A DNA stretch of 59,022 nt. Source: JAMOQA01 sp964420365. GTDB lineage: Bacteria; Acidobacteriota; Polarisedimenticolia; J045. The stretch lies in the NCBI GenBank assembly GCA_964420365.1, contig CAYQTA010000089.1, forward strand, positions 1 through 59,022, read 5' to 3'. Shown piece by piece: positions 1 to 8,627 of this stretch. The notes beneath the pieces are model-generated. The model worked only from the letters and a program-made list of their open reading frames with translations. It ran no database searches and had not been told where the DNA came from. The position numbers and the translations under genes are program-made. Numbering within the stretch: position 1 is the stretch's first letter; the number at the start of each line of letters is the position of its first letter.

Positions 1-15
1 CGGGGCGTAGGTCCT

Positions 16-38
16 GCCGGGGCGAAGGGTCGCCCCGG
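16..38. other. Hairpin overlapping a Shine-Dalgarno region
   Basis: Bases 17-25 (CCGGGGCGA) pair perfectly with 30-38 (TCGCCCCGG) around a four-base AGGG loop. The 3' arm runs into the purine-rich ribosome site (GGAGGAGG, 37-44) just before the GTG start at 49. It may be the terminator hairpin of a gene upstream of the window or a structure that tunes translation of the small zinc-ribbon protein. There is no T-tract after it. Confidence 0.4.
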
Positions 39-48
39 AGGAGGTGTC

Positions 49-240
49 GTGGAGAAGGTGCCGTTCGTCGTCGTGACGCGGGAGGACCTCGCGCCGGTCT
101 GCCCGTACTGCGAGGCCCGGCTCGAGGAGGTCTACCGGAAGGCCACCGGCATCGGGTTCTTCCTGTTCGCCCGGAGCGTCCTCTACTTCTGCCCCTCGTG
201 CCGGAAGGTGCTCGGCGCGGGCCAGAGCTCCTGGGCGTGA
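49..240 (+). CDS. Small zinc-ribbon-like protein, unknown function
   Basis: A 63-residue protein starting at GTG 49 behind a strong GGAGGAGG ribosome site. It has two CPxC knuckles, CPYC near residue 24 and CPSC near residue 53, separated by about 25 residues. This is the spacing of a small zinc ribbon, and a hydrophobic stretch (IGFFLFA) lies between the knuckles. Cytosolic by appearance, with no signal peptide. I do not recognise a specific family. Similar short zinc-ribbon proteins are common next to unrelated genes and may bind nucleic acid or act as scaffold pieces. The next gene is on the opposite strand, so this is the 3' end of its own transcript. Confidence 0.6.
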   Translation: MEKVPFVVVTREDLAPVCPYCEARLEEVYRKATGIGFFLFARSVLYFCPSCRKVLGAGQSSWA

Positions 241-277
241 ACCGGGTGGCAGCCGGGGCCCGGTGTCCGGCGGCCGG

Positions 278-1465
278 TCAATCGCCGTCGGCCGGGGCCG
301 TCACCGTTTCCCACGGGTCCTCGAGATGGAGCGGGTTGAGGACCCGGACTCCCCGCACCCGGAAGCGCGGCTCCCCGTCGTAGAGGACGAAGCCCGGGGC
401 GACGTCGTCGATCCCGAGGGCGCGGAACCGCTCGATGCCCCTGAGGAAGCTCGTCGAGAACGTGGCGGCCGACTTGATCTCGATCGGCACGAGGACGCCG
501 CGTTCCCGGACGAGGAGGTCCACCTCGTTGCCGCGGGAATCGCGGAAGAAGTACAGCTCCGGCCGGATGCCCCTGTTGAGGGCTCCCTTGACGATGTCGG
601 CGATCACCAGGTTCTCGTAGAGGTTGCCCCGGAGAGGGTCGCGCGCCGCCTGGTCCGCGGTCCGGATGCGCAGAAGGTAGGCCGCGAGTCCGACGTCCGT
701 GAAGTAGATCTTGGGCGAGCGGACCACCCGCTTTCGGACGTTGCGTGACCACGACGGCAGCTCGAACACGACGAACGACGCTTTCAGGACGTTCAGCCAG
801 TTCCTGATGGTTGTCGCCGAGACCCCGACGTCGTTCCCGATGGCGGTCAGGTTGACCACCTGGCCGATCCGCCCTGCCAGCAGCACCAGGAACTGCTGGA
901 ACTGGGAGAGGTCGCGCAGGTTGATCAACGCCCGGACGTCGCGTTCCACGTACGTCTGCAGGTACGCTCCGTAGAACCTGTGGGGTTCGATGTCCTCCTC
1001 GTGAACCCGCGGGAAGAAGCCCCGGACGACCAGGTCGAACGCGGTCCATTCCTTCCCGTATTGCCGCAGCTCCGCGAGGGAAAACGGCCAGAGGGAGAGG
1101 ACGGCGGTCCTCCCGGCCAGGGTCTGCCCCACGGCCTGGTGGAGCCGCGGCTGGTGGCTCCCGGTGAGGACGAACATGCCGGGCCTGCCCCCTTCGTCGA
1201 CGATCCCCTGGATGTACGACAGCAGGTCGGGGAGACGCTGGACCTCGTCCAGGACGGCTCCCCCGGGTACTTCGGCGAGGAAGCCCCGCGGATCCGCCGC
1301 CGCCGCCGCGCGGACGTCGGGGTACTCGAGGGAGAAGTACGGCTTGCCCGGAAAGGCCGTCCGGACGAGAGTCGTTTTCCCGGCCTGGCGCGGGCCGAAG
1401 ACGGTCACGACGGGGAACTCCGCCGCCGCCGCGAGCAGTTCCCGGGTGATGGCGCGCTCGATCAC
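278..1465 (-). CDS. AAA-family ATPase with C-terminal DUF4143 domain
   Basis: A 395-residue protein. The N-terminal P-loop is GPRQAGKTT at residues 24-32, followed by a Walker B-like AVLDEVQ and a sensor-like TGSHQ, the pattern of the AAA_14 family. The C-terminal half carries the DUF4143 pattern with a PD-(D/E)xK-like signature (NEVDLLV then VPIEIKSA). Members are often predicted DNA-linked ATPases or nuclease-like proteins that move between genomes; their biochemical role is poorly known. The start is GTG 1465, just before the P-loop domain. No convincing ribosome site precedes it, so the start is the weak point. A 10-bp inverted repeat (1487-1521) lies just upstream and could be its operator. 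It is a lone gene on this strand. Confidence 0.82.
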   Translation of the reverse strand: MIERAITRELLAAAAEFPVVTVFGPRQAGKTTLVRTAFPGKPYFSLEYPDVRAAAAADPRGFLAEVPGGAVLDEVQRLPDLLSYIQGIVDEGGRPGMFVLTGSHQPRLHQAVGQTLAGRTAVLSLWPFSLAELRQYGKEWTAFDLVVRGFFPRVHEEDIEPHRFYGAYLQTYVERDVRALINLRDLSQFQQFLVLLAGRIGQVVNLTAIGNDVGVSATTIRNWLNVLKASFVVFELPSWSRNVRKRVVRSPKIYFTDVGLAAYLLRIRTADQAARDPLRGNLYENLVIADIVKGALNRGIRPELYFFRDSRGNEVDLLVRERGVLVPIEIKSAATFSTSFLRGIERFRALGIDDVAPGFVLYDGEPRFRVRGVRVLNPLHLEDPWETVTAPADGD

Positions 1466-1486
1466 GGGAACATCATGGGCCCGAAG

Positions 1487-1521
1487 CGTGCAGATCGCAA
1501 CCTGAAGTTCGGATCTGCACG
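1487..1521. repeat. Perfect 10-bp inverted repeat between divergent genes
   Basis: CGTGCAGATC at 1487-1496 is matched by its exact reverse complement at 1512-1521, with a 15-base spacer. A further 3-bp match (AAC/GTT, 1499-1501 and 1507-1509) lies inside. It sits 22 bases upstream of the DUF4143 ATPase start and about 95 bases upstream of the divergent lipoprotein gene. A dimeric regulator operator or a transcript hairpin would both fit; no T-tract follows. Confidence 0.55.
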
Positions 1522-1615
1522 GGCCCCGGGCCCCGGGACGGGCCGGCCGTGGGCCCGGCGCGGTAGGATGGACGGGGCGGCGCCGACCGGCGACCGCCGA
1601 GAAGGAGCGTGCGCG

Positions 1616-2383
1616 ATGCGGCAACGAACGGACGAAGCGAGGGTGACGGGACGGAGGGCCGCGGCGGTGGCGGCCCTCGCCCTGGCGGCGGGGCTCGTCG
1701 TCGCCTGCGGCGCGGGGCCGGGGACCGAGGGGACGAAGCCCCTGGACGTGCCGGAGGCGACGAAGACGATCACCTGGACGTTCGACGACGTGCCGGCCGG
1801 CCGGCTGCCCGAGGGATGGCACGTCGGGGCGACCGGGCCCGGCCGGCCCCTGGCGACCTGGGAGGTCGTCGAGGACGGGAGCGCTCCCTCGGGGAAGCAG
1901 GTCCTGGCCCTCACCCGGACGAACCACTCGTCCGGGAGGACCTTCAACCTGTGCTGGACCGACCGGGTGCGCTTCCGGGACGGGGTGATCCGCGTGAAGT
2001 TCCGGGCGAACACCGGCCGGATCGACCAGGGAGGCGGCATCACCTGGCGCTTCCAGGGCCCGGACGACTACTACGTCGCCCGCTTCAATCCCCTCGAGGA
2101 CAACTTCCGCTACTACCGGGTGAAGGATGGCCGCCGGCACCTGCTGAAGAGCGCCGACGTTCACCTCGAGCCCGGCTGGCACGAGATGAAGATCGTCCAG
2201 CTCGGCGACCGGTTCGAGGGCTGGCTCGACGGGAAGCGGCTCCTCGCCGGCACCGACGACACGTTCCCCGGGGCCGGGGGCGTCGGGCTCTGGACGAAGG
2301 CGGACGCCGTAACCTCCTTCGACGATTTCACCGTCGAGCTGGTCGGCGGGGAGCCCGGCGGCTCCGCGGGAGGCGCGGAGTGA
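1616..2383 (+). CDS. Lipoprotein with LamG/DUF1080-like sugar-binding fold
   Basis: A 255-residue protein starting at ATG 1616 with a GAAGGAG ribosome site 9 bases upstream. The N-terminus is a lipoprotein signal with lipobox LVVAC (Cys31). The mature part reads as one jelly-roll domain. It has a TFDD opening, an aromatic GGGITWRF stretch, a DYYVARFNP motif and a closing FDDF, as in the 3-keto-disaccharide hydrolase/LamG-like (DUF1080) group, which bind or process sugars. No catalytic pair is obvious. It overlaps the next gene by 4 bases and heads the iron-type ABC operon, so it may be an accessory surface protein of that importer. This link is inference from gene order. Confidence 0.75.
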   Translation: MRQRTDEARVTGRRAAAVAALALAAGLVVACGAGPGTEGTKPLDVPEATKTITWTFDDVPAGRLPEGWHVGATGPGRPLATWEVVEDGSAPSGKQVLALTRTNHSSGRTFNLCWTDRVRFRDGVIRVKFRANTGRIDQGGGITWRFQGPDDYYVARFNPLEDNFRYYRVKDGRRHLLKSADVHLEPGWHEMKIVQLGDRFEGWLDGKRLLAGTDDTFPGAGGVGLWTKADAVTSFDDFTVELVGGEPGGSAGGAE

Positions 2384-3408
2384 CGGGGCCGGCGCGGGGG
2401 GCCGCCGCGGCGGCGCTCGTCCTCGCGCTGCTCGCCGTGCCCGGGTGCGGCGGGGAGGCGGCGAGGCCGGCCCGCACGGTGACCGTGTACGTCTCGGAGG
2501 ACCGGGTCTTCTCCGAGCCGATCCTGCGGGCGTTCGAGCGGGAGACCGGGATCCGGGTGGAGGCGGTCTACGACACCGAGGAGGCGAAGAGCACCGGCGT
2601 GATGAACCGGCTCCTCGCCGAGAGGGACCACCCGCGGGCCGACGTCTACTGGGCGAACGAGCCGATCCGGGCGGAGGTGCTCAAGCGGGAGGGGGTCGCC
2701 GCGCCGTACGTCTCCCCGGCCGCGGAGGGCATCCCGCCGGGGCTGCGGGACCCGGACGGGGCCTGGACCGGCTTCTCGGCGCGGCTGCGGGTCCTGGTGG
2801 TCCACCGGGACGTGGAGGACCCGCCGGCGAGCATCCTGGCCTACGCCGACCCCGCGTGGAAGGGGAGGGGGGTGATCGCCAACCCGCTCTTCGGGACGAC
2901 GACTTCCCACGTGGCCGCCCTGTTCGCGGCCTGGGGCGACGAGAGGGCCCGCGACTTCCTCGAGCGCGTGAAGGCCAACGGGACCGCGATCTCGACGAGC
3001 AACGGGGAGAGCGCCGACCTGGTCGCCTCCGGCCGGTACGACTTCGCGCTGGTCGACAGCGACGACGCGGTCGCCCGGATGCGCCAGGGTCGGCCCGTGA
3101 GCCTCGTCTACCCGGACCAGGAAGAGGGGGGCCTCGGCTGCTTCCTCGTGCCCAACGCCGTCGTCCTCGTGCGGGGGGCGCCCCACCCCGAGGAGGGGAA
3201 GCGGCTGATCGACTACCTGCTGTCCCCGGCCACGGAGGAGGCGCTGGCGAAGGCGGACTGCGCCCAGCTTCCCCTCCACCCCGGCGTGCCGGGGCCCGCG
3301 GAGCTGCGGCCGATCGAGGAACTCCGCGTGATGCGGGTCGACTGGGGCGAGGTGGCCCGGAAGATGGTCGAGATCCAGCCGCTGCTCGAGGAATGGTCCC
3401 GGCGCTGA
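2380..3408 (+). CDS. Iron(III)-type ABC transporter substrate-binding lipoprotein
   Basis: A 342-residue protein starting at GTG 2380, overlapping the previous stop codon. A lipoprotein signal ends at LAVPGC (Cys23). The fold is a class II periplasmic binding protein: VTVYVSEDRVFSEPIL opens the domain, followed by ERETGIRVEAVYDTEEAKS and, later, ADVYWANEP. That order is typical of the FbpA/FutA family that captures Fe(III) or related small ligands. It would hand ligand to the permease encoded just downstream. The iron assignment rests on family resemblance, and thiamine- or phosphonate-type ligands are not excluded. No Fur box was recognised upstream. Confidence 0.85.
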   Translation: MTGPARGAAAAALVLALLAVPGCGGEAARPARTVTVYVSEDRVFSEPILRAFERETGIRVEAVYDTEEAKSTGVMNRLLAERDHPRADVYWANEPIRAEVLKREGVAAPYVSPAAEGIPPGLRDPDGAWTGFSARLRVLVVHRDVEDPPASILAYADPAWKGRGVIANPLFGTTTSHVAALFAAWGDERARDFLERVKANGTAISTSNGESADLVASGRYDFALVDSDDAVARMRQGRPVSLVYPDQEEGGLGCFLVPNAVVLVRGAPHPEEGKRLIDYLLSPATEEALAKADCAQLPLHPGVPGPAELRPIEELRVMRVDWGEVARKMVEIQPLLEEWSRR

Positions 3409-3424
3409 GGACGGGCGCGGCGCG

Positions 3425-5011
3425 ATGAGCCGACGGCTCCTTCTCGGCGGCGCGGTCCTGCTGCTCGTCCTCGCCGGCGGGCTGCCGGTCCTGGCGATGC
3501 TGGCGCGGGCGCTCGTCGTGGACGGCCGGCTCGACCCGGCGGCCCTCGCGGCGGCCCTGGCGACGCCGCGGGGGCGGGAGCTGCTCGGCGCGAGCCTGCT
3601 GCTCGCCGGCCTCGTCACCGTCCTCGCCTGGGGGGGCGGCGTCCTCCTCGGCGTGCTCCTCGGGCGGACCGACCTGCCGGGGCGCCGCCTCCTCGCCGGC
3701 GCGTTCACCGTGCCGCTGCTCCTGCCCCCCTGGGTGCTCGCGGTCGCCTGGGCCGACCTCCTCGGGCGGGACGGGCTGCTCGCGCCGGTCCTCGGCCGCG
3801 TCCTCGCCGCCCGGCTCGACGCGCTCCTCTTCGGGCTTCCCGGCTGCGTGCTCGTCCTCGGGACGGCGTTCCTGCCGGTGCCGATGCTGCTCGCGATGGT
3901 CGCCCTCGCCGGGATCGACCCCCGCCTCGAGGAGGCTGGACGGCTCCACGCCGGGTGGGGGACCGTGCTGCGGCGGGTGTCGCTGCCCCTCGCGCTGCCC
4001 GGCCTGCTGCTCGCGGCGGTGCTGGTCCTCGTCCTCGCCCTCGGGGAGTTCTCGGTGCCGGGCTTCTTCCGGGTGGACGTCTTCGCGGCGGAGAGCCTCG
4101 AGCGGTTCGCGGCGTTCTACGACGTGCGCGGGGCGACGGCGGCGGCGCTCCCCCTCGCGGCGGCGGCGCTCCTGGTCCTGCCCCTCGAGTCCGCCTTCCT
4201 GCGGGGCCGGGGGGCGCCGCTTCCCGGGACCGGGGGACGGCGGCCGGTGATCGGGCTCGGCCGCGCCCGGCTGCCGGTCCTGGCGGCGGTCGCGGCGGCG
4301 GCGCTCGTCCTCGTCGGCCTGCCCCTCGCGGCCCTGGTCCTCCGGGCGTCGGCGCCGGGCGCGTTCGCCGCGGCGGTCGCGCGGGGGTGGGACGCGCTCC
4401 TGCGCACCGTCGGCTGGAGCGCCCTCGGGGCGACCCTTCTCGTCGCCGCCGGCTTCCCGCTGGGCCTGGTCGTCGGGCGGCGGGAGCTTCCCGGCTGGCG
4501 GCTCGTCGACGGGCTCGCCCTGTTCCTCTTCGCGCTTCCCGGGGCGGTGACCGGGATCGGCCTCGTCGCCCTGTGGAACCGGCCGGCGACCGCGTTCCTC
4601 TACGCGACGCCCGCCGTCGTCCTGCTCGGGTGGTTCGCCCGGTACGCGGTCCTGCCGGCCCGGATCACGGCGGCGCGGCTCGCCCAGGTGCCGCCGTCCC
4701 TCGACGAGGCGGCCCGGGTCGCCGGCGCCGGCTGGGGGCTGCGCACGCGGGCGATCACCCTGCCGCTCGTCCGGCGGGCGCTGGTCCTCGCGTGGTTCGT
4801 CGGCTACGTGTTCTGCGCCCGGGACACGGCGATCGCGCTCCTCGTGTACCCGCCGGGACGGGACCCGCTCCCGGTGCGCACCGTCACCCTGATGGCCAAC
4901 GGCGAGCCGGGGATGGTGGCGGGCCTCTGCCTCCTGGCGGTCGCCGCCGTGCTCGTGCCCGCCGCGGCCGCGTGGCCCGCCGTCCGCCCGGCGGGCGGGA
5001 GGCCCGGATGA
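3425..5011 (+). CDS. Iron(III)-type ABC transporter permease, fused double domain
   Basis: A 528-residue, very hydrophobic inner-membrane protein with about twelve predicted membrane segments. Two binding-protein-dependent transport domains are fused in tandem, each with its EAA loop: LEEAGRLHAGWG near residue 169 and LDEAARVAGAGWG near residue 424. These loops dock the ATPase. This 2xBPD layout is the FbpB/AfuB type, so one chain forms the whole pore. Start ATG 3425 is 17 bases after the binding-protein gene. Its TGA overlaps the ATPase start (ATGA), indicating translational coupling. Size is normal for the family. Confidence 0.9.
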   Translation: MSRRLLLGGAVLLLVLAGGLPVLAMLARALVVDGRLDPAALAAALATPRGRELLGASLLLAGLVTVLAWGGGVLLGVLLGRTDLPGRRLLAGAFTVPLLLPPWVLAVAWADLLGRDGLLAPVLGRVLAARLDALLFGLPGCVLVLGTAFLPVPMLLAMVALAGIDPRLEEAGRLHAGWGTVLRRVSLPLALPGLLLAAVLVLVLALGEFSVPGFFRVDVFAAESLERFAAFYDVRGATAAALPLAAAALLVLPLESAFLRGRGAPLPGTGGRRPVIGLGRARLPVLAAVAAAALVLVGLPLAALVLRASAPGAFAAAVARGWDALLRTVGWSALGATLLVAAGFPLGLVVGRRELPGWRLVDGLALFLFALPGAVTGIGLVALWNRPATAFLYATPAVVLLGWFARYAVLPARITAARLAQVPPSLDEAARVAGAGWGLRTRAITLPLVRRALVLAWFVGYVFCARDTAIALLVYPPGRDPLPVRTVTLMANGEPGMVAGLCLLAVAAVLVPAAAAWPAVRPAGGRPG

Positions 5012-5676
5012 ACGCGCTGGAACTCCGCGGGGTCGTCCGGGCCTACGGCGACACCCGCGTCCTCGACGGCGTCGACCTCGTGGTGCGCGAGGGAGAGCGC
5101 GTCGTCGTGCTCGGCCCCTCCGGGTCCGGGAAGACGACCCTCCTGCGCATCGTCGCCGGCCTCGACGTCCCGGACGCCGGGCGGGTGCTGCTCGGCGGGG
5201 AGACGGTCGCCGGGGAGGGACGGCTGCTCGTCCCGCCGGAGGAGCGGAACGTCGGCATGGTCTTCCAGGACCTCGCCCTCTGGCCCCACATGACCGCCCG
5301 GCAGAACGTCGAGTTCCCCCTGCGGGCGCGGGGGGTTCCCCGGATGGACCGCCGCCGCCGGGTGGACGAGCTGCTGCGGACGGTCGGGCTCGGGGAACTC
5401 GGGGACCGCCGCCCGGCGGAGCTGTCGGGCGGCCAGCGCCAGCGGGTCGCCCTCGCCCGCGCCCTCGCCGCCTCGCCCCGGCTGCTCCTCCTCGACGAGC
5501 CGTTCACCAGCCTGGACCCGGAGCTCGCGGGGCGCCTGCGCGGTGACCTGGTCGCGCTCCAGGAACGCCTCCGCTTCACCCTCCTCCACGTCACCCACGA
5601 CCGTGACGAGGCCCGGGCCCTGGCGACCCGGATGGTCCTGCTGCGCCGGGGATCCCTCGACGAGGCGCCGGCGTGA
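5008..5676 (+). CDS. ABC transporter ATP-binding protein (iron-type importer)
   Basis: A 222-residue ABC ATPase. Walker A GPSGSGKT lies at 36-43, the Q-loop is in VFQDLALWP, the signature LSGGQ is at 139-143, Walker B LLLLDEP has its Asp at 163, and the H-loop is THD. It powers the permease encoded immediately upstream, with which it overlaps by 4 bases. At 222 residues it ends soon after the H-loop and lacks the C-terminal TOBE/regulatory domain found in FbpC-type ATPases of about 350 residues, so regulation by substrate through that domain is not expected. It closes the operon that begins at 1616. Confidence 0.9.
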   Translation: MNALELRGVVRAYGDTRVLDGVDLVVREGERVVVLGPSGSGKTTLLRIVAGLDVPDAGRVLLGGETVAGEGRLLVPPEERNVGMVFQDLALWPHMTARQNVEFPLRARGVPRMDRRRRVDELLRTVGLGELGDRRPAELSGGQRQRVALARALAASPRLLLLDEPFTSLDPELAGRLRGDLVALQERLRFTLLHVTHDRDEARALATRMVLLRRGSLDEAPA

Positions 5677-5724
5677 GCGGCCGACGCCGGCCGGTCCTGC
5701 CCGGGCTCCCGGGCGCAACGGGGA

Positions 5725-6348
5725 TCACCCGCCGGTGGGCACGCGGCGGGCGACGAGGAGCCAGGCGTGGGGTCCGTCGCCGGCTCCGGAGGGACCGCCG
5801 AAGCGGGTGCGCTCGAGGCGCTCGATCTCCCAGCCTTCCGCGAAGGCCGCGCGCAGCTCGTTCGCGGTGACGCGGCGGGGGCCTCCCTCGCCGGGTTCCC
5901 GGTCGGAGAAGCACAGGAGCACCAGGCGGCCGCCGGGGCGCAGCAGTCCGCGGAGGCGCTCGACGTAGCGGGTCCGGTCGGCGTCGCCGAAGACGTGGAA
6001 GAGGCCGCTGTCGAGCACCGCGTCGAAGCGCGCCCCGCCCGGGTCCCAGCGGAGCACGTCCGCCTCGACGACCCGCACCCGGCCGGGAACCCCGGCGTCC
6101 CGGGCCCGTTCCCGGGCCGCCGCCACCGCCCGGGCCACGAAATCGACGGCCGTCACGCGGCAACCCCGCGCCGCCATCGCGATCGCGTTCTTGCCGGTGC
6201 CGCAGCCGGCGTCCAGGACATCGCCCGCGAGGACGCCCTCGTCCAGCAGGCGGAGAACCCACCGCTCGGGACGTCCCGTCTCCCACGGGGGTGGTCCCTT
6301 CCGGTAGAGCGCGGCGAAGTGGTTCCGGTCCCGGCGCGTGTCACCCAT
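5725..6348 (-). CDS. Class I SAM-dependent methyltransferase
   Basis: A 207-residue soluble protein with the Rossmann-type SAM site VLDAGCGTG at residues 44-52, an acidic post-I strand (VTAVDF), motif DVLRWDPGGARFD and a later GGRLVLLCFSD strand. The N-terminal NHFAALYRKGPPPWETGRPE resembles TehB/thiopurine-type methyltransferases, where an N-terminal WE motif caps the substrate pocket. The substrate is unknown. Volatile methylation of metalloids or thiols is typical of relatives but cannot be read from sequence. It is transcribed alone, convergent with the iron ABC operon and divergent from the response regulator. Confidence 0.85.
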   Translation of the reverse strand: MGDTRRDRNHFAALYRKGPPPWETGRPERWVLRLLDEGVLAGDVLDAGCGTGKNAIAMAARGCRVTAVDFVARAVAAARERARDAGVPGRVRVVEADVLRWDPGGARFDAVLDSGLFHVFGDADRTRYVERLRGLLRPGGRLVLLCFSDREPGEGGPRRVTANELRAAFAEGWEIERLERTRFGGPSGAGDGPHAWLLVARRVPTGG

Positions 6349-6427
6349 GACGGCCCTCCCGGGAACATGCTATCCCCCCGGGCCGTCCCGGCCCCGGCCG
6401 GGGAAGGCGGACTCCCCGGCGGCAACC

Positions 6428-6454
6428 TTTTCGCAACAAAGATGCCTCTAGAAT
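6428..6454 (+). promoter_or_regulatory. Candidate promoter (-10 TAGAAT) upstream of response regulator
   Basis: A TAGAAT hexamer at 6449-6454 lies in the only AT-rich patch of this intergenic region, 42 bases before the response-regulator start. The upstream TTTTCG (6428-6433) is a poor -35, so the promoter may need an activator such as the regulator itself. The same TAGAAT or near-TAGAAT box recurs before groS and rplU. No canonical Pho box was recognised. Confidence 0.4.
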
Positions 6455-6495
6455 GATGGACCGGTGGGTTGGGCGCCCTGGCACGGAGGGACGCG

Positions 6496-7200
6496 ATGGC
6501 GCGGGAGCACGTGCTGGTCGTCGACGACGAGCAGGACGTCGTCGAGCTGATCCGCTACAACCTGGAGCGGGCGGGGTACCGGGTCACGTGCGCGGCCACG
6601 GGGGAAGAGGCCCTCGCCCTGGCCCGGCGCGCGTCCCCGGACCTGGTGCTCCTCGACCTGATGCTGCCCGGTGTCGACGGCCTCGACGTCTGCCGGCAGC
6701 TCCGGGGGGATCCCTCGACCCGCGACGTGCCGATCGTGATGGTGTCCGCCCGGGGCGAGGAGGCCGACGTGGTCGCGGGCCTGGAGCTCGGGGCGGACGA
6801 CTACGTGACGAAGCCGTTCAGCCCGCGGGTACTCGTCTCGCGGGTGAAGGCGGTGCTGCGCCGACGGACCCGCGCGCTCCCCCGGCCGACGGACACGATC
6901 CGGGTCGGCGGGCTCGTCATCGACCCGGGACGGCACCGGGTGACCCTGGACGGGCAGCCCCTCGACCTGACCGCCAGCGAGTTCCGGATCCTCCACCTCC
7001 TGGCCTCGCGGCCCGGGTGGGCCTTTCCGCGGGCGCGGATCGTCGAGGGGGTCCACGGGGCGAACCACCCGGCGACGGAACGCTCGGTGGACGTGCAGGT
7101 GATGCGCCTGCGGAAGAAGCTCGGGCCGGCGGGCGATCTCATCGAGACGATCCGCGGGGTCGGCTACCGGTTCCGGGATGACGCCGCCGACGAACGATGA
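6496..7200 (+). CDS. phoB: OmpR/PhoB-family response regulator
   Basis: A 234-residue regulator. The receiver domain has the acidic pair D10/D11, phospho-acceptor D54 (in LVLLDLMLP), and K106 in VTKPFSP. The C-terminal winged helix (about 130-232) shows the PhoB pattern: LTASEFRILHLLAS, then VDVQVMRLRKKLG and a closing IRGVGYRF. Start ATG 6496 follows GGAGGG; an upstream in-frame start at 6469 lacks a ribosome site. Its TGA overlaps the kinase start. It would bind DNA when phosphorylated by the adjacent kinase. PhoB is the nearest family match, but no pst or phoU genes are in view, so phosphate sensing is an inference. Confidence 0.9.
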   Translation: MAREHVLVVDDEQDVVELIRYNLERAGYRVTCAATGEEALALARRASPDLVLLDLMLPGVDGLDVCRQLRGDPSTRDVPIVMVSARGEEADVVAGLELGADDYVTKPFSPRVLVSRVKAVLRRRTRALPRPTDTIRVGGLVIDPGRHRVTLDGQPLDLTASEFRILHLLASRPGWAFPRARIVEGVHGANHPATERSVDVQVMRLRKKLGPAGDLIETIRGVGYRFRDDAADER

Positions 7201-8591
7201 GCCGTACGCCCCTCTTCTGGAAGCTCTATCCCTCCTTCTTCCTGGTCACCGTCGTCTCCCTCCTGCTCGCGGGCTGGCTCGTCTCGGGCACGGTCCGGAC
7301 CGCCCACATGGAAGGCGTCCGGGAGGACCTCGAGGCGAAGGCGCGCCTCGTCGCCCTGCACCCCGCCGTGACCGGCGACCGCGCCGGGGGGCGAGTGGAG
7401 CTCCAGGCCTGGTGCCAGGCGACCGGGCGACGGATCGGCACGCGGATCACCGTGATCCGGCCCGACGGCAGCGTCATCTGCGACTCGGCCCACGACCCGG
7501 GGACGATGGACAACCACGCGGATCGACCGGAGGTCCGGGCGGCGCTCGGGGGCCACGTGGGATCCTCGGTCCGCTACAGCCACACGCTGCGGACGAGGAT
7601 GATGTACGTGGCGGTTCCCACGGGGGAGGGACCGACGCTGCGGGTCGTCCGCGCGGCGATGCCGCTCGACGCGGTCGAACGCGCGCTCCGCCAGCTCCTG
7701 CACCGGGTCATCGTCGCCGGCATCATCGGGGCCCTCGTCGCCGCCGTGCTCTGCTTCGTCGTCTCGCGGCGCATCAGCCGCCCCCTCGAGGAGCTGACGC
7801 GGGAGGTGCAGGAGTTCCCGGCGGGATCGCCCGGCAGGGACATCCGCGTGAGCGCGGCTCCGTCCCGGGAGTTCGCCATCCTCGCCCGGGAAGTCCTCCG
7901 GGCGGAGCGCGTGCGGCGGGACTTCGTGGCCAACGTCTCGCACGAGCTGAAGACGCCGATCACCGCGATCCGCGGGTTCACCGAGACGCTGCTCGAGGGG
8001 GCCCTGGAGGACCCGGAGGCGGCCCGGCGGTTCCTCGCGATCATCCGGGACAACACCGAGAGGATGGAGCGGATCGTCCAGGACCTGCTGGCCCTCGCCC
8101 GGCTCGAGCAGGTGGAGGGAACGGCCCTGCCGGCGGACGTTTCCGTTCCCCTCGCGCGGGTCGCCGAGGCTGCCGTCCACGCCTGCTCGACGGCGGCCCG
8201 CGAGCACGGGATCAGGGTCGAGGTGGACGTGCCGGAGGACCTGGCGTGCCGGGGGGACGCGAGCCTGCTCGAACGGGCGCTGGTCAACCTGGTCGACAAC
8301 GCGATCAAGTACTCGGAGCCGGGACGTCCCGTGGTCGTTCGCGGCCGGCGGGAGGGCCGGGAGGTCGTCCTCGAGGTGGAGGACCGGGGATGCGGTGTCG
8401 CGCCGGAGCACCTGCCGCGGATCTTCGAGCGGTTCTACCGCGTCGACAGGGCGCGCAGCCGGAAGCTCGGGGGAACCGGCCTGGGACTCGCCATCGTCAA
8501 GCACGTCGCCCAGGTCCACGGGGGGAGGGTCGAGGTCGACTCGGCCCCGGGACGGGGCAGCACCTTCCGCCTCCGCCTGCCCGCGGCCTGA
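7197..8591 (+). CDS. phoR: PhoR-type sensor histidine kinase
   Basis: A 464-residue membrane kinase. One membrane segment lies near residues 10-30, a periplasmic sensor region of about 130 residues follows, and a second membrane segment lies near 165-190 with a HAMP-like linker. The HisKA domain has H249 in SHELKTPI. The ATPase domain has the N box (N368 in NLVDNAIKY), a DRGCGV G1 box, an F box (IFERFYR) and the G2 box GGTGLGLAIVK. All catalytic motifs are intact. ATGA overlap with the regulator gene predicts tightly coupled synthesis. The extracytoplasmic sensor does not resemble a PAS I can name, so the signal is unknown. Confidence 0.9.
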   Translation: MSRTPLFWKLYPSFFLVTVVSLLLAGWLVSGTVRTAHMEGVREDLEAKARLVALHPAVTGDRAGGRVELQAWCQATGRRIGTRITVIRPDGSVICDSAHDPGTMDNHADRPEVRAALGGHVGSSVRYSHTLRTRMMYVAVPTGEGPTLRVVRAAMPLDAVERALRQLLHRVIVAGIIGALVAAVLCFVVSRRISRPLEELTREVQEFPAGSPGRDIRVSAAPSREFAILAREVLRAERVRRDFVANVSHELKTPITAIRGFTETLLEGALEDPEAARRFLAIIRDNTERMERIVQDLLALARLEQVEGTALPADVSVPLARVAEAAVHACSTAAREHGIRVEVDVPEDLACRGDASLLERALVNLVDNAIKYSEPGRPVVVRGRREGREVVLEVEDRGCGVAPEHLPRIFERFYRVDRARSRKLGGTGLGLAIVKHVAQVHGGRVEVDSAPGRGSTFRLRLPAA

Positions 8592-8627
8592 CGGAGCCCC
8601 GCGCCCGGCCGCCGTGTCCCGCGCCGG

